Assembly: GCA_947478935.1 (NCBI GenBank)
Contig: CANJXV010000144.1
Location: 1-6,677 of the forward strand
Origin: Comamonadaceae bacterium
Lineage (GTDB): Bacteria; Pseudomonadota; Gammaproteobacteria; Burkholderiales; Burkholderiaceae_C
DNA: 6,677 nucleotides
Direction of reading: 5' to 3'
Positions 6,608 through 6,677 of this stretch are shown here, in pieces (within the stretch, counting starts at the first letter, position 1; every line of letters starts with the position of its first letter). The position numbers and the translations under genes are program-made. The notes under the pieces were generated by a model that saw only the letters and a program-made list of their open reading frames with translations, was not told the origin of the DNA and did not search any database.

Positions 6608-6677
6608 ATGTACACCCGTATCCTGGTGGCCACCGATGGCTCTAAATTGTCCAAAAAAGCGGTAACCAGCGCCATCA
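6608..6677 (+). CDS. universal stress protein, UspA family (partial, first 23 residues)
   Basis: The reading frame starts at ATG 6608 and runs off the right edge. Only 23 residues are visible: MYTRILVATDGS followed by KLSKKAVTSAI. The pattern of a first beta-strand (ILVATDGS) and a following helix rich in Lys and Ser is typical of the Usp domain N-terminus, where the Asp lies close to the nucleotide-binding pocket. AAGGA at 6597-6601, six bases before the ATG, is a good ribosome binding site. It is divergent from ccoI and follows an FNR-like box, which agrees with the known induction of several Usp proteins by oxygen limitation. Its exact role cannot be told from this fragment, and the length and number of Usp domains are unknown. 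Confidence 0.85.
   Translation, partial: MYTRILVATDGSKLSKKAVTSAI

Noticed and set aside
1..6677. Mobile element, phage, CRISPR or defence system
   Set aside because: No repeats, transposase or integrase frames or atypical coding were seen; every sizeable frame on the coding strands belongs to the cbb3 locus or to usp.

Overview
The window is a cytochrome c oxidase cluster of the cbb3 type, the high-affinity terminal oxidase used for respiration at low oxygen, together with its assembly genes. Almost all of it lies on the minus strand, so it is transcribed from right to left. The protein sequences (CcoN, CcoP, CcoG and a CcoI-type copper ATPase), the GC-rich coding and the gene order ccoI-ccoS-ccoNOQP-ccoG suggest a betaproteobacterium of the Burkholderiales, most likely Comamonadaceae-like. 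That placement is from memory of the family and was not searched.

Layout in the order of transcription (right to left): ccoI (copper P1B-ATPase, 6499-4064), ccoS (small assembly protein, 4056-3913), a 105-base regulatory gap with a perfect FNR/Anr box, ccoN (catalytic subunit, 3807-2371), ccoO (mono-heme c subunit, 2355-1729), ccoQ (small membrane subunit, 1712-1575), ccoP (di-heme c subunit, 1544-648) and ccoG (copper reductase/assembly factor, from about 605 and running off the left edge). At the right edge a universal stress protein gene begins on the plus strand (6608 onward). It is divergent from ccoI, and the 108-base gap between them holds a second, near-perfect FNR/Anr box.

How the genes work together: CcoG is thought to reduce copper, CcoI moves copper across the inner membrane for the heme-copper centre of CcoN, and CcoS is needed for cofactor insertion. 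CcoP and CcoO pass electrons from soluble cytochrome c to heme b and then to the heme b3-CuB site of CcoN, with CcoQ as a small accessory subunit. Two boxes matching the FNR consensus, one before ccoN and one between ccoI and usp, suggest that an oxygen-sensing FNR/Anr regulator switches on the oxidase, its copper supply and a stress protein at low oxygen.

There is no stretch over 300 bases without a gene. I see no tRNA, rRNA, CRISPR, insertion sequence or other mobile element. This is a conserved respiratory locus, and I found no convincing sign of an undescribed system. The points most worth checking are the missing in-frame ATG of ccoG, the shared FNR-like box between ccoI and usp, and the ccoS start without a Shine-Dalgarno sequence.
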